Origin: Bradyrhizobium sp. AZCC 1610
Lineage (GTDB): Bacteria; Pseudomonadota; Alphaproteobacteria; Rhizobiales; Xanthobacteraceae
Direction: 5' to 3'
Length of the DNA: 64,000 bases
Assembly: GCF_036924515.1 (NCBI RefSeq)
Contig: NZ_JAZHRR010000001.1
Span: 7,349,001-7,413,000, forward strand
The notes under the pieces are model-generated. The model had not been told where the DNA came from. It did no database searches and saw only the letters and a program-made list of their open reading frames with translations. Every line of letters starts with the position of its first letter. The first letter of the stretch is position 1. The position numbers and the translations under genes are program-made. Positions 54,237 to 62,392 of this stretch are shown one piece after another.

Positions 54237-54956
54237 TCACCCGTCCGTCGTGCTTTTTGTGCCTTTTTGGCCGGGCCTCGCGGCCCATAAATCCGGCCGC
54301 CGCGCCCGGGTCAGGGCCTCGGCTTCGGCCTTTCGCCAGGCCGCCACTTTGGCATGATCGCCGGAGATCAGGATTTCGGGGATAGCGCGGCCCTCGAACT
54401 CCTGCGGGCGCGTGAATTGGGGGTATTCCAGTAGTCCTTCGGAAAAGCTTTCGTCCGCGCCCGAGGCCTGTTTGCCCATGACGCCCGGCAAAAGCCGCAC
54501 GCAGGCATCGATCAGGGCCATCGCGGCGATCTCGCCACCTGACAACACATAGTCTCCGATCGATATCTCTTCGAGGTGCCGGGCCTCGATGACCCGCTGA
54601 TCGATCCCCTCAAACCGCCCGCAGACGATCAGGGGGCCGGGCCCGGCCGCAAGTTCCTTGACCTGCGACTGGGTCAATGGCCGACCCCGCGGGCTCATCA
54701 AGAGGCGCGGCCGCCCTCCGCCGGCATATGCGGCATCGATCGCCGCCGCCAGCACGTCGGCCCGCAGCACCATGCCGGGGCCGCCGCCGGCCGGGGTGTC
54801 ATCAACGCTGCGGTGGCGGTCGGTCGCGGAGTCCCTGATGTCGCGCGCCTCCAGTTCCCACAGGCCTGATGTCAGCGCCTTGCCCGCCAGGCTGACGCCG
54901 AGCGGCCCGGGAAACATCTCGGGGAACAGAGTCAGGACGGTCGTGCGCCAGGTCAT
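54237..54956 (-). CDS. trmD: tRNA (guanine-N1)-methyltransferase TrmD
   Basis: The 239-residue SPOUT methyltransferase modifies G37 next to the anticodon. The knot region is seen as [34 protein letters not shown], with the SAM-binding loop. The N-terminus is [18 protein letters not shown], and [23 protein letters not shown] is family-typical. It lies between rimM and rplS; the region after its stop up to the rplS start (113 bp) has no other gene. The 104 bp before its start contains a dispersed repeat. Confidence 0.94.
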   Translation of the reverse strand: MTWRTTVLTLFPEMFPGPLGVSLAGKALTSGLWELEARDIRDSATDRHRSVDDTPAGGGPGMVLRADVLAAAIDAAYAGGGRPRLLMSPRGRPLTQSQVKELAAGPGPLIVCGRFEGIDQRVIEARHLEEISIGDYVLSGGEIAAMALIDACVRLLPGVMGKQASGADESFSEGLLEYPQFTRPQEFEGRAIPEILISGDHAKVAAWRKAEAEALTRARRPDLWAARPGQKGTKSTTDG

Positions 54957-54984
54957 AGTTGAGGGATCGCGGTTGAACTCAGGT

Positions 54985-55058
54985 CGTCATACGCGGGCTT
55001 GACCCGCGTATCCATCTTCTTTGAAGGATGGATCGCCGGGTCAAGCCCGGCGATGACG
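54985..55058. repeat. Inverted dispersed repeat (CGTCATACGCGGGCTTGACCC)
   Basis: CGTCATACGCGGGCTTGACC, then CGCGTATCCATC, is mirrored by GATGGATCGCCGGGTCAAGC and CCGGCGATGACG. It belongs to the same family as 53570-53660 and lies between rimM and trmD, so it would be transcribed within the operon. Confidence 0.75.
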
Positions 55059-55060
55059 AG

Positions 55061-55582
55061 TCAGGGGGTGGTGGCGTCATCGCCTTCGATTTCCTGCGGC
55101 AGTTCGATCACCACGCGACCGCCGGCGAGATCGACCGTCGGCACCACCGCATTGGTGAACGGCAGCAGCATGGTCGGGCCTTGCGGCGGCGCGATCTCGA
55201 TGATGTCGCCGGCGCCGAAATTATGGATCGCAGTGACGCGGCCAAGCGGCTCGTTGGCGGCGTTGACGGCGGCAAGCCCGATCAGGTCGGCGTGGTAATA
55301 TTCGTCCTCATCGGTCTCGGGCAGTTTTTCGCGCGCGATGTAGAGCTCGATGCCGTTGAGCCGTTCGGCGTCCTCGCGGGTGGCGATGCCCTTCAGCGTC
55401 GCCACCAGATGGTCCTTGGCCTCGCGGACGTGCGTCACCTCGAACTGGCGCGCGCCGTCCTTGGTCATCAGCGGACCGTAGTGCTTTACGGCCAGCGGAT
55501 CTTCGGTGAACGTCCACAGTTTCACCGCGCCGCGCACGCCATGCGCAGCGCCGATGCGGGCGACACAAATCGGTGCTGCCAC
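55061..55582 (-). CDS. rimM: 16S rRNA processing/ribosome maturation factor RimM
   Basis: This 173-residue protein helps maturation of the 30S head. It has the N-terminal RimM domain ([35 protein letters not shown]) and a PRC-barrel C-terminus ([24 protein letters not shown]...[22 protein letters not shown]). The first frame codon is ATG 55582. It follows rpsP by 19 bp, and trmD starts 104 bp after, across a repeat. S19 and the 16S rRNA are its usual partners. Confidence 0.93.
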   Translation of the reverse strand: MAAPICVARIGAAHGVRGAVKLWTFTEDPLAVKHYGPLMTKDGARQFEVTHVREAKDHLVATLKGIATREDAERLNGIELYIAREKLPETDEDEYYHADLIGLAAVNAANEPLGRVTAIHNFGAGDIIEIAPPQGPTMLLPFTNAVVPTVDLAGGRVVIELPQEIEGDDATTP

Positions 55583-55601
55583 CGTCGTGCGCCGCTACGC
55601 T

Positions 55602-55934
55602 TTACGCCTTCGCGGCGGCTTCGGCGCGCGCCTTGCGCTCCTTGCGCGGCACGGCCTTTTCCGGGTTGCTGCGGGCGGGACGCTTGACGATGCCGGCGGC
55701 ATCCAGGAAGCGCGTCACGCGGTCCGACGGCTGCGCGCCCTTGGCGAGCCAGGCCTTGACCTTGTCCATGTCGAGCTTCAGCCGCGACTCATTGTCCTTC
55801 GGCAGCAGCGGATTGAAATGGCCGAGACGCTCGATGAAGCGGCCATCGCGGGGAAAGCGCGAGTCGGCGACGACGACGTGATAGACCGGACGCTTCTTGG
55901 TGCCTGCGCGAGCGAGGCGGATAACGACTGACAT
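55602..55934 (-). CDS. rpsP: 30S ribosomal protein S16
   Basis: The 110-residue protein matches S16: [38 protein letters not shown], then [34 protein letters not shown]. It has a basic Ala-rich C-terminal extension ([24 protein letters not shown]) of about 25 residues compared with the 82-residue E. coli S16. S16 stabilises the 30S platform. It follows ffh (across a repeat of about 120 bp) and precedes rimM, as in the classical cluster. Confidence 0.95.
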   Translation of the reverse strand: MSVVIRLARAGTKKRPVYHVVVADSRFPRDGRFIERLGHFNPLLPKDNESRLKLDMDKVKAWLAKGAQPSDRVTRFLDAAGIVKRPARSNPEKAVPRKERKARAEAAAKA

Positions 55935-55987
55935 TTGGTTCTCCTGTTAAATACAAAACTTAAGTGAGTGGCTTGGTCTGAATTCGC

Positions 55988-56106
55988 GTCATTGCGAGGA
56001 GCGTAGCGACGAACAATCCATTCTTTCTTTTCGCGGATCGATAGATTGCTTCGCGGAGCCTGTCATCGGGCCGGCCAGAGGCCGGACCCGTTGGCTCGCA
56101 ATGACG
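55988..56106. repeat. Inverted dispersed repeat (GTCATTGCGAGGAGCG family)
   Basis: GTCATTGCGAGGAGCG is mirrored by TGGCTCGCAATGACGG, and the interior has AACAATCCATTC and GATAGATTGCTTCGCGGAGC. Widely dispersed repeats of this pattern occur in Bradyrhizobium-type genomes. It lies between ffh and rpsP. Confidence 0.6.
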
Positions 56107-56113
56107 GAAGGGG

Positions 56114-57661
56114 TCATTTCTTCTTCCCCGGAAAGCCGCCGAGGCCGGGCAAGGTCGGCTTGCCGCTGAGGCCCGTAAGGCCCGGCACGTTCGGCAGGCC
56201 CTGGCGCAGGCCGACCGGAAGATCCTTCGGCAAACTCGGCAGGCCGCCTTCGGCACCGCCCTGCATCTTGTCCGCCAGCGCCTTCATTTCTTCCGGCGAG
56301 GGCGGCTTCATGCCGCCGCCAAAGCCCATCGCCTGCGCGATGCCGGCCATCGGGCCGCGCTTGCCCGAGCCCATGGCCTTCATCATGTCGGCCATGTTCC
56401 GGTGCATCTTCAAGAGCTTGTTGACTTCCTGAACCTCCAGGCCGGCGCCGGCGGCGACGCGCTTCTTGCGGCTGGCCTTGAGAATGTCGGGACTCTTGCG
56501 CTCCTGCCGCGTCATCGAATCGATGATCGCGACCTGGCGCTTGATGATCTTGTCGTCGATCCCGGCATTCGCGATCTGGTTCTTCATCTTGGCAACACCG
56601 GGCATCATGCCCATCAACCCGCTGATGCCGCCCATATTCGCCATCTGCAGCAATTGCTCGCGCATATCCGTGAGGTCGAACTGGCCCTTGCGCATCCGCT
56701 CGGCGGTGCGCGCGGCTTTTTCCGCGTCGATATTCGCCGCTGCCCGCTCGACCAGCGACACCACGTCGCCCATACCGAGGATGCGGCCGGCGATCCGGCT
56801 CGGGTGAAAATCTTCCAGCGCATCGGTCTTTTCGCCGGTGCCGATCAGCTTGATCGGCTTGCCGGTCACCGCGCGCATCGATAGCGCCGCGCCGCCGCGG
56901 CCGTCGCCGTCCACCCGCGTCAGCACGATGCCGGTGAGGCCGACGCGCTGGTCGAAGGCGCGCGCGAGATTGACCGCGTCTTGACCGGTCAGCGAGTCTG
57001 CAACCAGCAGCACTTCATGCGGATTGGCCGCGGTTTTGATCTCGGCCGCCTCGCTCATCATTTCTTCGTCGAGCGTGGTGCGGCCGGCGGTGTCGAGCAG
57101 CACCACGTCGTAGCCGCCGAGCTTGCCGGCTTCCAGCGCGCGCTTCGCGATCTGCGCCGGCTTTTGCCCAGCCACGATCGGCAGCGTCGGGATGTCGAGG
57201 TCGCGGCCGAGCACGGCCAATTGCTCCATCGCCGCCGGGCGGTAGATGTCGAGCGAGGCCATCAGCACCTTGCGCTTGTCGCGCTGGGTCATGCGGCGGG
57301 CGAGCTTTGCGGTGGTGGTGGTTTTGCCGGAGCCTTGCAGACCGACCATCATGATCGCAACTGGCGGCACCGCATTGAGATCGATGGTCTGGCCGTCGGC
57401 GCCAAGCGTGGCGACCAGTTCGTCATGGACGATCTTGACCACCATCTGGCCGGGGGTGACCGACTTGACGACGGTGGCGCCGACCGCCTGCTCGCGGACG
57501 CGCTCGATGAAGCTTCTGACCACGTCGAGCGAGACGTCGGCTTCCAGCAGCGCGCGGCGCACCTCGCGCATCGCGGCATCGACATCGGCCTCCGACAGCG
57601 AACCGCGGCCCGTCAGCCGATCGAGTATCCCACCAAGCTTTTCCGACAGATTGTCGAACAA
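56114..57661 (-). CDS. ffh: Signal recognition particle protein Ffh with extended C-terminus
   Basis: The 515-residue GTPase binds 4.5S RNA and nascent signal sequences. G-motifs are MMVGLQGSGKTTTTAKLA (about 107), LLDTAGRTTLDEEMM and ILTRVDGDGRGGAAL, and the M domain has the MGMMPGVAKMKNQIANAGID and RVAAGAGLEVQEVNKLLKMHRNM helices. After a canonical GMKPPSPEEMKALADKMQGG tail comes an extension of about 45 residues rich in Gly, Leu and Pro that ends LPGLGGFPGKKK. E. coli Ffh is 453 residues. The gene opens the cluster, its leader is 524 bp and contains a repeat. Confidence 0.95.
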   Translation of the reverse strand: MFDNLSEKLGGILDRLTGRGSLSEADVDAAMREVRRALLEADVSLDVVRSFIERVREQAVGATVVKSVTPGQMVVKIVHDELVATLGADGQTIDLNAVPPVAIMMVGLQGSGKTTTTAKLARRMTQRDKRKVLMASLDIYRPAAMEQLAVLGRDLDIPTLPIVAGQKPAQIAKRALEAGKLGGYDVVLLDTAGRTTLDEEMMSEAAEIKTAANPHEVLLVADSLTGQDAVNLARAFDQRVGLTGIVLTRVDGDGRGGAALSMRAVTGKPIKLIGTGEKTDALEDFHPSRIAGRILGMGDVVSLVERAAANIDAEKAARTAERMRKGQFDLTDMREQLLQMANMGGISGLMGMMPGVAKMKNQIANAGIDDKIIKRQVAIIDSMTRQERKSPDILKASRKKRVAAGAGLEVQEVNKLLKMHRNMADMMKAMGSGKRGPMAGIAQAMGFGGGMKPPSPEEMKALADKMQGGAEGGLPSLPKDLPVGLRQGLPNVPGLTGLSGKPTLPGLGGFPGKKK

Positions 57662-58185
57662 TGCCGTTGTCCTCTGTCCTGCCGTTTGCAGGCGCTACGT
57701 CGATCCATTCACTACTGTCATCACCCGCGAAGGCGGGTGATCCAGTATCCAGAGCACCTCGTTTGAACCGAGAAGCTGCAGCGTACTGGATACCCCGCCC
57801 CAGTGCGCAATCGCGCACAAGGCGGGGTATGACGACCTAGATATGTCCCGGCGGAACACGCCAAGACGATAAACCAAACACTTTCACGCCCGAGGGCGCA
57901 TCGCGCTGTCGGGCGTTGGCCTCCGGTCTCATGGGCCGGGCGGCGGGTCGAAAAGAACGTCTTTCCGAGAAAGTGCGCGGGTTAAACGCCCGGAAGGGGC
58001 GAAAGTCAAGGAGGAACTAGGCTGCGCTAGTCGCTGGATGTGGTGTAAGTCACTGATATAATTATCGTTTCAGCGAACGGGATGGTCTACAGGCAAGCTT
58101 CCTTTCGCCGCAGGTCCAAGTTGAGCCAGCGCACGCCATATAACGCCCCATGTCGTCAGCTCTCTCCCGCCCTTCGTGATCTCCC
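57662..58185. other. Divergent ffh-MBL intergenic region
   Basis: This 524-bp stretch holds no convincing gene. It contains a 119-bp inverted repeat (57717-57835) near the ffh side. The remaining 350 bp up to 58185 carries short open frames with poor start sites. An AT-rich GATATAATTATCG stretch at about 58054-58066 includes a TATAAT-like hexamer and may be the promoter of the downstream MBL gene. Confidence 0.5.
57717..57835. repeat. Inverted dispersed repeat (GTCATCACCCGCGAAGGCGG family)
   Basis: GTCATCACCCGCGAAGGCGG, GTGATCCAGTATCCAGAG, and the mirror GTACTGGATACCCCGCCC with GGCGGGGTATGACGAC form nested inverted arms around an interior of about 60 bp. It lies upstream of ffh. Confidence 0.7.
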
Positions 58186-59250
58186 GTGCCTATCACCCGT
58201 CGCCATGTTTTTGGAGTATTCGCCGGCGCCGCCGCGGCTGTCGGTGTGCCCTCGATCTGGATCAGCAATATGAAAACCTATGACGGCCCCGTCTCCGATC
58301 ATTTCGACGGCACACGCTTCTTCGATCCCGACGGGGTGCCGCCAAAATCATTGGCGGAGGTACTGCGTTGGCAGTTCGGCACCGACCGCAAGCGTGCGAG
58401 CTGGCCGGATTGGGTGCCGAACGCCCACAGCGATACGCCGCCGGCCCGCGTCAGCGGTGACAAGGTGCGGCTGTCGTTTGTCGGCCACGTCACCTGGCTG
58501 ATCCAGACCCGGGATCTCAACATTCTCGTCGATCCCGTGTGGTCGATGCGCGCTTCGCCCGTCTCCTTCGCCGGGCCGCAGCGGCACAACGATCCCGGCA
58601 TCGCCTTCGACGCACTGCCCAAGATCGATGTCGTGCTGGTGTCGCACGGCCATTACGATCATCTCGACATCGCGACGCTGTCGAAGCTTACGGAAAAGTT
58701 CTCGCCGAGGGTGATCACGCCGCTCGGCAACGACGTCACCATGCGCGATGCGGATGCGGCGATAAAGGCCGAAGGGTTCGACTGGCAGGACCGTGTCGAA
58801 CTCGGCAACGGCACCGCGGTGACGCTGGTGCCGACGCAGCACTGGTCGGCGCGCGGGCTGTCCGACCGCAACAAGGCGCTGTGGGCGAGCTTTGTCTTGG
58901 AGACGCCGGCGGGGAAAATCTACATCGTCTGCGATTCCGGCTACGGCGAGGGCAAGCATTTCCGCCGCGTGGCCGAGAAGCACGGGCCGCTGCGGCTGGC
59001 GATCCTCCCCATTGGCGCCTATGAGCCGCGCTGGTTCATGAAGGACCAGCACATGAATCCGTCTGATGCCGTGAAGGCGCTGGCCGATTGCGGCGCCGGG
59101 CAAGCGCTGGCGCATCACCACGGCACGTTCCAGCTGACGGATGAGGCGATCGACGCGCCGGTCAATGCGCTAGCCGATGCGCTCAAGGAAGCGAAAATAG
59201 CGCCCGAGCGGTTCGCGGCGCTCAAGCCGGGGCAGGTTTGCGAGATCTAA
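58186..59250 (+). CDS. Tat-exported metallo-beta-lactamase-fold hydrolase (NAPE-PLD-like)
   Basis: The 354-residue protein starts at GTG with a twin-arginine type signal (MPITRRHVFGVFAGAAAAVG). The catalytic domain has DVVLVSHGHYDHLDIATLSKL, the HxHxDH zinc motif, then VTLVPTQHWSARGLSDRNKALWASFV, IYIVCDSGYGEGKHF and a C-terminal LAHHHGTFQLTDEAID. This arrangement fits the NAPE-hydrolysing phospholipase D/UlaG-like branch of the superfamily. The substrate is unknown. It precedes the IS insertion, which lies 24 bp past its stop and so leaves it intact. Confidence 0.85.
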   Translation: MPITRRHVFGVFAGAAAAVGVPSIWISNMKTYDGPVSDHFDGTRFFDPDGVPPKSLAEVLRWQFGTDRKRASWPDWVPNAHSDTPPARVSGDKVRLSFVGHVTWLIQTRDLNILVDPVWSMRASPVSFAGPQRHNDPGIAFDALPKIDVVLVSHGHYDHLDIATLSKLTEKFSPRVITPLGNDVTMRDADAAIKAEGFDWQDRVELGNGTAVTLVPTQHWSARGLSDRNKALWASFVLETPAGKIYIVCDSGYGEGKHFRRVAEKHGPLRLAILPIGAYEPRWFMKDQHMNPSDAVKALADCGAGQALAHHHGTFQLTDEAIDAPVNALADALKEAKIAPERFAALKPGQVCEI

Positions 59251-59263
59251 CCGCTGTCGTCCC

Positions 59264-59273
59264 TGCGAACGCA
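59264..59273. repeat. Left target-site duplication of the IS
   Basis: TGCGAACGCA directly precedes the left IS end at 59274. The same 10 bases occur at 60759-60768 after the right end, in the same orientation. Confidence 0.85.
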
Positions 59274-59282
59274 CTAGGGCAT

Positions 59283-60640
59283 CTACACGTTTGCCGGGCC
59301 ATATACGAGGATTTGGAAGCGAGCCATTCCGATGTGGAAGGTGATTGGTCCAGGTGGGCGATGCGAGGCGTAGCCGGTCCATCCGCCGAGCTTTGCGATG
59401 ATCCATGCGGCCCAGGCGATAGTGTTGGGGCGATGGTGGTTCTTCTGAAGCTCGGTCCGGCCTTTCAGGGTTTTGTTGATGGCCTTGAGCGCTTCGATCT
59501 CGTCCGGTGTGAACGCAAAATCTGCCGGCAATTCTTCGCCGCCATTGCGGGCTTGAACCAGCTGGATGACGATACATGCCACTCTGGTAGCGATCGCCGC
59601 GAGTTTGATCAGGCCTTCAGCGCTGTCGAGCTGACTATCCTCGATGCGCAGACCCTGGCTCTTCAGCGAGCGAAAGAGCTGTTCGATGATCCAGCGCTGC
59701 TTGTACCAGGAGACGATCCGCCAGGCATCGGCGGCAGCGGCAATCGGATGCGTGGTCAAGAGCAACCAATGAATGGGCTTGGCGCCCTTCGGGGGGCGCA
59801 ACTCGACGACTTCCACGAAGCTGACTTTGACGCCCTCCGGCAGGTCTTTCACGCCGGGGCGCGGCGGCCGTTTGAGCACAACGGTTCCGAAGCGCATGGA
59901 GAGGTGGGCCTGGCGACCGCGGCGATCCATTCGCTTTGGCAGATCGATCACCGCCTTGTCGCAGAAGCGGGCCCGTTCGACTGCCTGATAAAGCGTGCCG
60001 CCGTCGACCAGCGCATGGTCGTGCATGGCGCGCGACAGGAGGTGGACATTGTCAGCGGGTGTCAGCGCCCAGTGAGCAAAGAAATCCCCCTCGCGGTCGT
60101 TGACAACGGTGATCATACGAGCAGCGGCCAGAACATCGCGGCCTTGCTCAGCGGTCGTCACCCAGCGCGCCGACTCCTTGTCGGCCAAGGCGCGCTTCTC
60201 GTGAGCGATCTTGGCCTTGCGCTTGCGCGTCCACACCTCACCGCCGGTGAGCCCGAGACAGACCCCGCTGTCGGCATCGACCGCCATCATGGCATGCAGC
60301 AACACGCCGCGAGCATTGCCTTTGCCGACCTTGCCCAAGCCGCGCCGATGTCCAGGACAGGTGTGGAACTTAATCTCGCTGGTATCCTGGATTGACAGCA
60401 CATGACGCCCGCTGACCGCGATCGACGTCTGCAGGCTCCAGCCTTCAATCAGCTTGTCGATCGTGACCTGTGGATTGTTCACAAACCGCCAGAACGCCAT
60501 GTTCGCAGCCCAGTCGCCCTGCGCCATCTGGCGCAAACAGACGCTGCGCGTGCAAAGCATAGCCCGGAGAAGCGCCGCCCCCTTTTATCGAGGCGAACGT
60601 CTCCAAACTTACCCAGGGACAAACCCGGTTCCTGCTGCAT
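59283..60640 (-). pseudogene. IS4-family transposase, N-terminus in a different frame (-1 shift)
   Basis: The main frame (59283-60560, 425 residues) carries the DDE chemistry: Asp in HVLSIQDTSEIKFH, Asp in VVNDREGDFFAHW and the YREK motif WYKQRWIIEQLFRSLKSQG. The homologous N-terminus lies one frame away: ATG 60640, with AAGGAG 9 bases upstream, gives MQQEPGLSLGKFGDVRLDKR. Reading must slip back one base at the A4G5 run (60578-60586) to join it to GAALLRAMLCTRSVCLRQMA, yielding 452 residues. Without the slip that frame stops after 53 codons. Either a disabling deletion or a programmed frameshift explains this. Confidence 0.8.
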
Positions 60641-60743
60641 CTCTGGCGCTCCTTCGAATCAAAGCGCCAGAGAGAGAATCATACAAACGCTGCGGCGACA
60701 GCACATCATGCCGCTCCGAGTCAATCTGTCGCGTCCCCAAGGT

Positions 60744-60758
60744 GTGTAGATGCCCTAG
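60744..60758. repeat. Right inverted repeat of the IS
   Basis: GTGTAGATGCCCTAG is the exact reverse complement of the left end at 59274-59288. Confidence 0.9.
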
Positions 60759-60768
60759 TGCGAACGCA
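60759..60768. repeat. Right target-site duplication of the IS
   Basis: TGCGAACGCA follows the right IS end, matching 59264-59273. An unaltered 10-base duplication indicates recent insertion. Confidence 0.85.
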
Positions 60769-60781
60769 GGGACGACAGCAA

Positions 60782-61483
60782 TTACTGCGCCGGCTTGATC
60801 GCCCAGGATACGTTCACCGTCACCGAAAGCGTCTCTTCGCCTTGCGCGACCGGTGCGCCAGCGGCCATGGGGGAAGCCACCTTGCCGCGATGTAGCGGCA
60901 CGGGCGCGCCTTCCTCGGAAATGCTGATGGGCTCGCCGAGCGTCACGCCGGCGGCCTTGGCGTAGATCTCGGCCTTGCGGCGGGCGTCCGCGATCGCCTT
61001 TTCGCGGGCCTCGTCCAGATGCTTCGAGGCCTGCGTTACTGTGAAATTGATGCCGCCGATCTCGTTGGCGCCGGCGCCCGCCAGCACGTCGATCACGTTC
61101 GCGACCTTGGTCACATCGCGGATCTTGACCGTGACACGGTTGCTGGCGCGGAAACTGACGATGCCTGCTGCGCGCTCCGAGGCTTTGGACGACGTCGCAA
61201 ATTGCGGCTGCAGCGACAGCCGCGAGGTCTGGTAGTCCTTTTCCTCGATGCCGGCGCCCTTCAGCGCCAGAAGTACCTTGCCCATCGCCGCGTTATTGGT
61301 GTCCGACGCCTCGCGCGCGGTCTTGGCGTCCGACGTCACACCGCCGTCGATCTGGGCCTGATCGGGCGCCACCGACACGTTCGCTTCGCCGGTCACGGAA
61401 ATCGCAGGCGGCGGCATGGTCTGCGCCAGCGCGGGTGCGGCGAGCAGCGTGGCGGCAACGGCAAGGACGAGCGGACATTTCAT
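60782..61483 (-). CDS. Exported SIMPL-domain protein (DUF541)
   Basis: The 233-residue product has a signal peptide, MKCPLVLAVAATLLAAPALA, then PPPAISVTGEANVSVAPDQAQIDGGV, the start of the SIMPL/DUF541 fold, followed by LKGAGIEEKDYQTSRLSLQP and VIDVLAGAGANEIGGINFTV. Proteins of this family sit in the periplasm or outer membrane; their function is not settled, with oxidative stress or kinase-linked signalling suggested in others. ATG 61483 is used (GTG 61492 possible). It begins 5 bp after the stop of the GyrI-like gene, so the two are a transcriptional pair. Confidence 0.85.
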   Translation of the reverse strand: MKCPLVLAVAATLLAAPALAQTMPPPAISVTGEANVSVAPDQAQIDGGVTSDAKTAREASDTNNAAMGKVLLALKGAGIEEKDYQTSRLSLQPQFATSSKASERAAGIVSFRASNRVTVKIRDVTKVANVIDVLAGAGANEIGGINFTVTQASKHLDEAREKAIADARRKAEIYAKAAGVTLGEPISISEEGAPVPLHRGKVASPMAAGAPVAQGEETLSVTVNVSWAIKPAQ

Positions 61484-61488
61484 GCCGA

Positions 61489-62199
61489 TCACCTCAGCGG
61501 CACGTAGACGTTGATGACCAGCTTGTCTTCCGCCGTCTTCAGGGGATCGGTGATGTATTCTTCGATGAAGGTGTCTTTCGCTTCGAGCTTCTTGTCGTCG
61601 AGGTGGTTGGTGATCGCCTCATAGGTGTTGTCCATGTTGTCGTAGGAGCCGCGATGGACGAACTTCAGCGCCTTGCCCTCGGGCGACTTGCCCATGCTAA
61701 TGTCCTTGGTCAGGTTCTTGACGTCCTGATCGACCGGAATCTGGGCCAGGAATGTAAAGCCGGTATCGTCGGTCGAGGTGTAGACGATCATCGAATTGCC
61801 CGTGGCCTTGATGCCCTGCTTGTCGAGCAGGGTGGTCAGCGCCTTGAACGCCTCGATCAGGGTATCGAACGCCGCATCCCAATTCGCGGTGCCCTTCATG
61901 ACAACCACTTTCCTGGGCTCGAGCGCGAACTCCTCGCCGAACGGGTCGGCGTTCTGAACATTGGCGGCGGGCGGAGGCGGCGCGGGCGCCGGGGCTTTTT
62001 CCGCCGTGGGGGCGTCCGCGGGCGACTTGGTTTCGGCCGGCGGCGGGACCGGTACCGCCGACGGGGCCGGGCTGGGCGCAGCCGACGGGCTCGCGGCTGG
62101 AGGGGCTGAGGGCGCCGGCGATTGCGCCAGCGCGGCCCCGCCAAACGCAACCATGGAGAGCGCGACCATGGCCGCACGGAAAGTGCTGATACGGTTCAT
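61489..62199 (-). CDS. Exported GyrI-like (effector-binding) domain protein
   Basis: A signal peptide (MNRISTFRAAMVALSMVAFG to about ALAQS) leads to a Pro/Ala/Ser-rich linker of about 60 residues (SPAPSAPPAASPSAAPSPAP), then the folded domain from residue about 90. It contains EPRKVVVMKGTANWDAAFDTLIEA, FTFLAQIPVDQDVKN, KFVHRGSYDNMDNTYEAI and EEYITDPLKTAEDKLVINVYV, the pattern of GyrI-like/AraC effector-binding (SOUL-like) domains. A version outside the cytoplasm is unusual. Ligand unknown. Start ATG 62199; the SIMPL gene follows. Confidence 0.82.
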   Translation of the reverse strand: MNRISTFRAAMVALSMVAFGGAALAQSPAPSAPPAASPSAAPSPAPSAVPVPPPAETKSPADAPTAEKAPAPAPPPPAANVQNADPFGEEFALEPRKVVVMKGTANWDAAFDTLIEAFKALTTLLDKQGIKATGNSMIVYTSTDDTGFTFLAQIPVDQDVKNLTKDISMGKSPEGKALKFVHRGSYDNMDNTYEAITNHLDDKKLEAKDTFIEEYITDPLKTAEDKLVINVYVPLR

Positions 62200-62392
62200 T
62201 TCAGGTATTCTCCATCCCACCCCATCTGGCGGCGGCATGTCCCGGTCCGCGCCCGCCAGAATGGTGCCATTTTCTAACACGCAAGGTCCGCTTTCGTCCC
62301 ATGACAGATGCGTCATATGCCCCTGCTGCCCCTGCGTACTAGGCAATTGGCCATCATTCGCCATATAAGGCAGGCATAAATTGGGAAATTCC

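Larger units (their letters stand above)
59274..60758. mobile_element. IS4-family insertion sequence (1485 bp)
   Basis: The element is bounded by 15-base perfect inverted repeats, CTAGGGCATCTACAC at 59274-59288 and its reverse complement at 60744-60758, and flanked by a 10-base direct duplication (TGCGAACGCA). It carries one transposase gene on the minus strand. The transposase stop codon lies inside the left inverted repeat. Joining the flanks restores CTGTCGTCCCTGCGAACGCAGGGACGACAG-like palindromic DNA, so it landed in a REP-like hairpin between the MBL gene and the SIMPL gene. Confidence 0.9.

Noticed and set aside
57836..58185. Possible small RNA (for example the SRP 4.5S RNA) between ffh and the MBL gene.
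   Set aside because: I looked for the conserved GGAAG/AGCAGCC-type SRP core in this stretch and did not see it.
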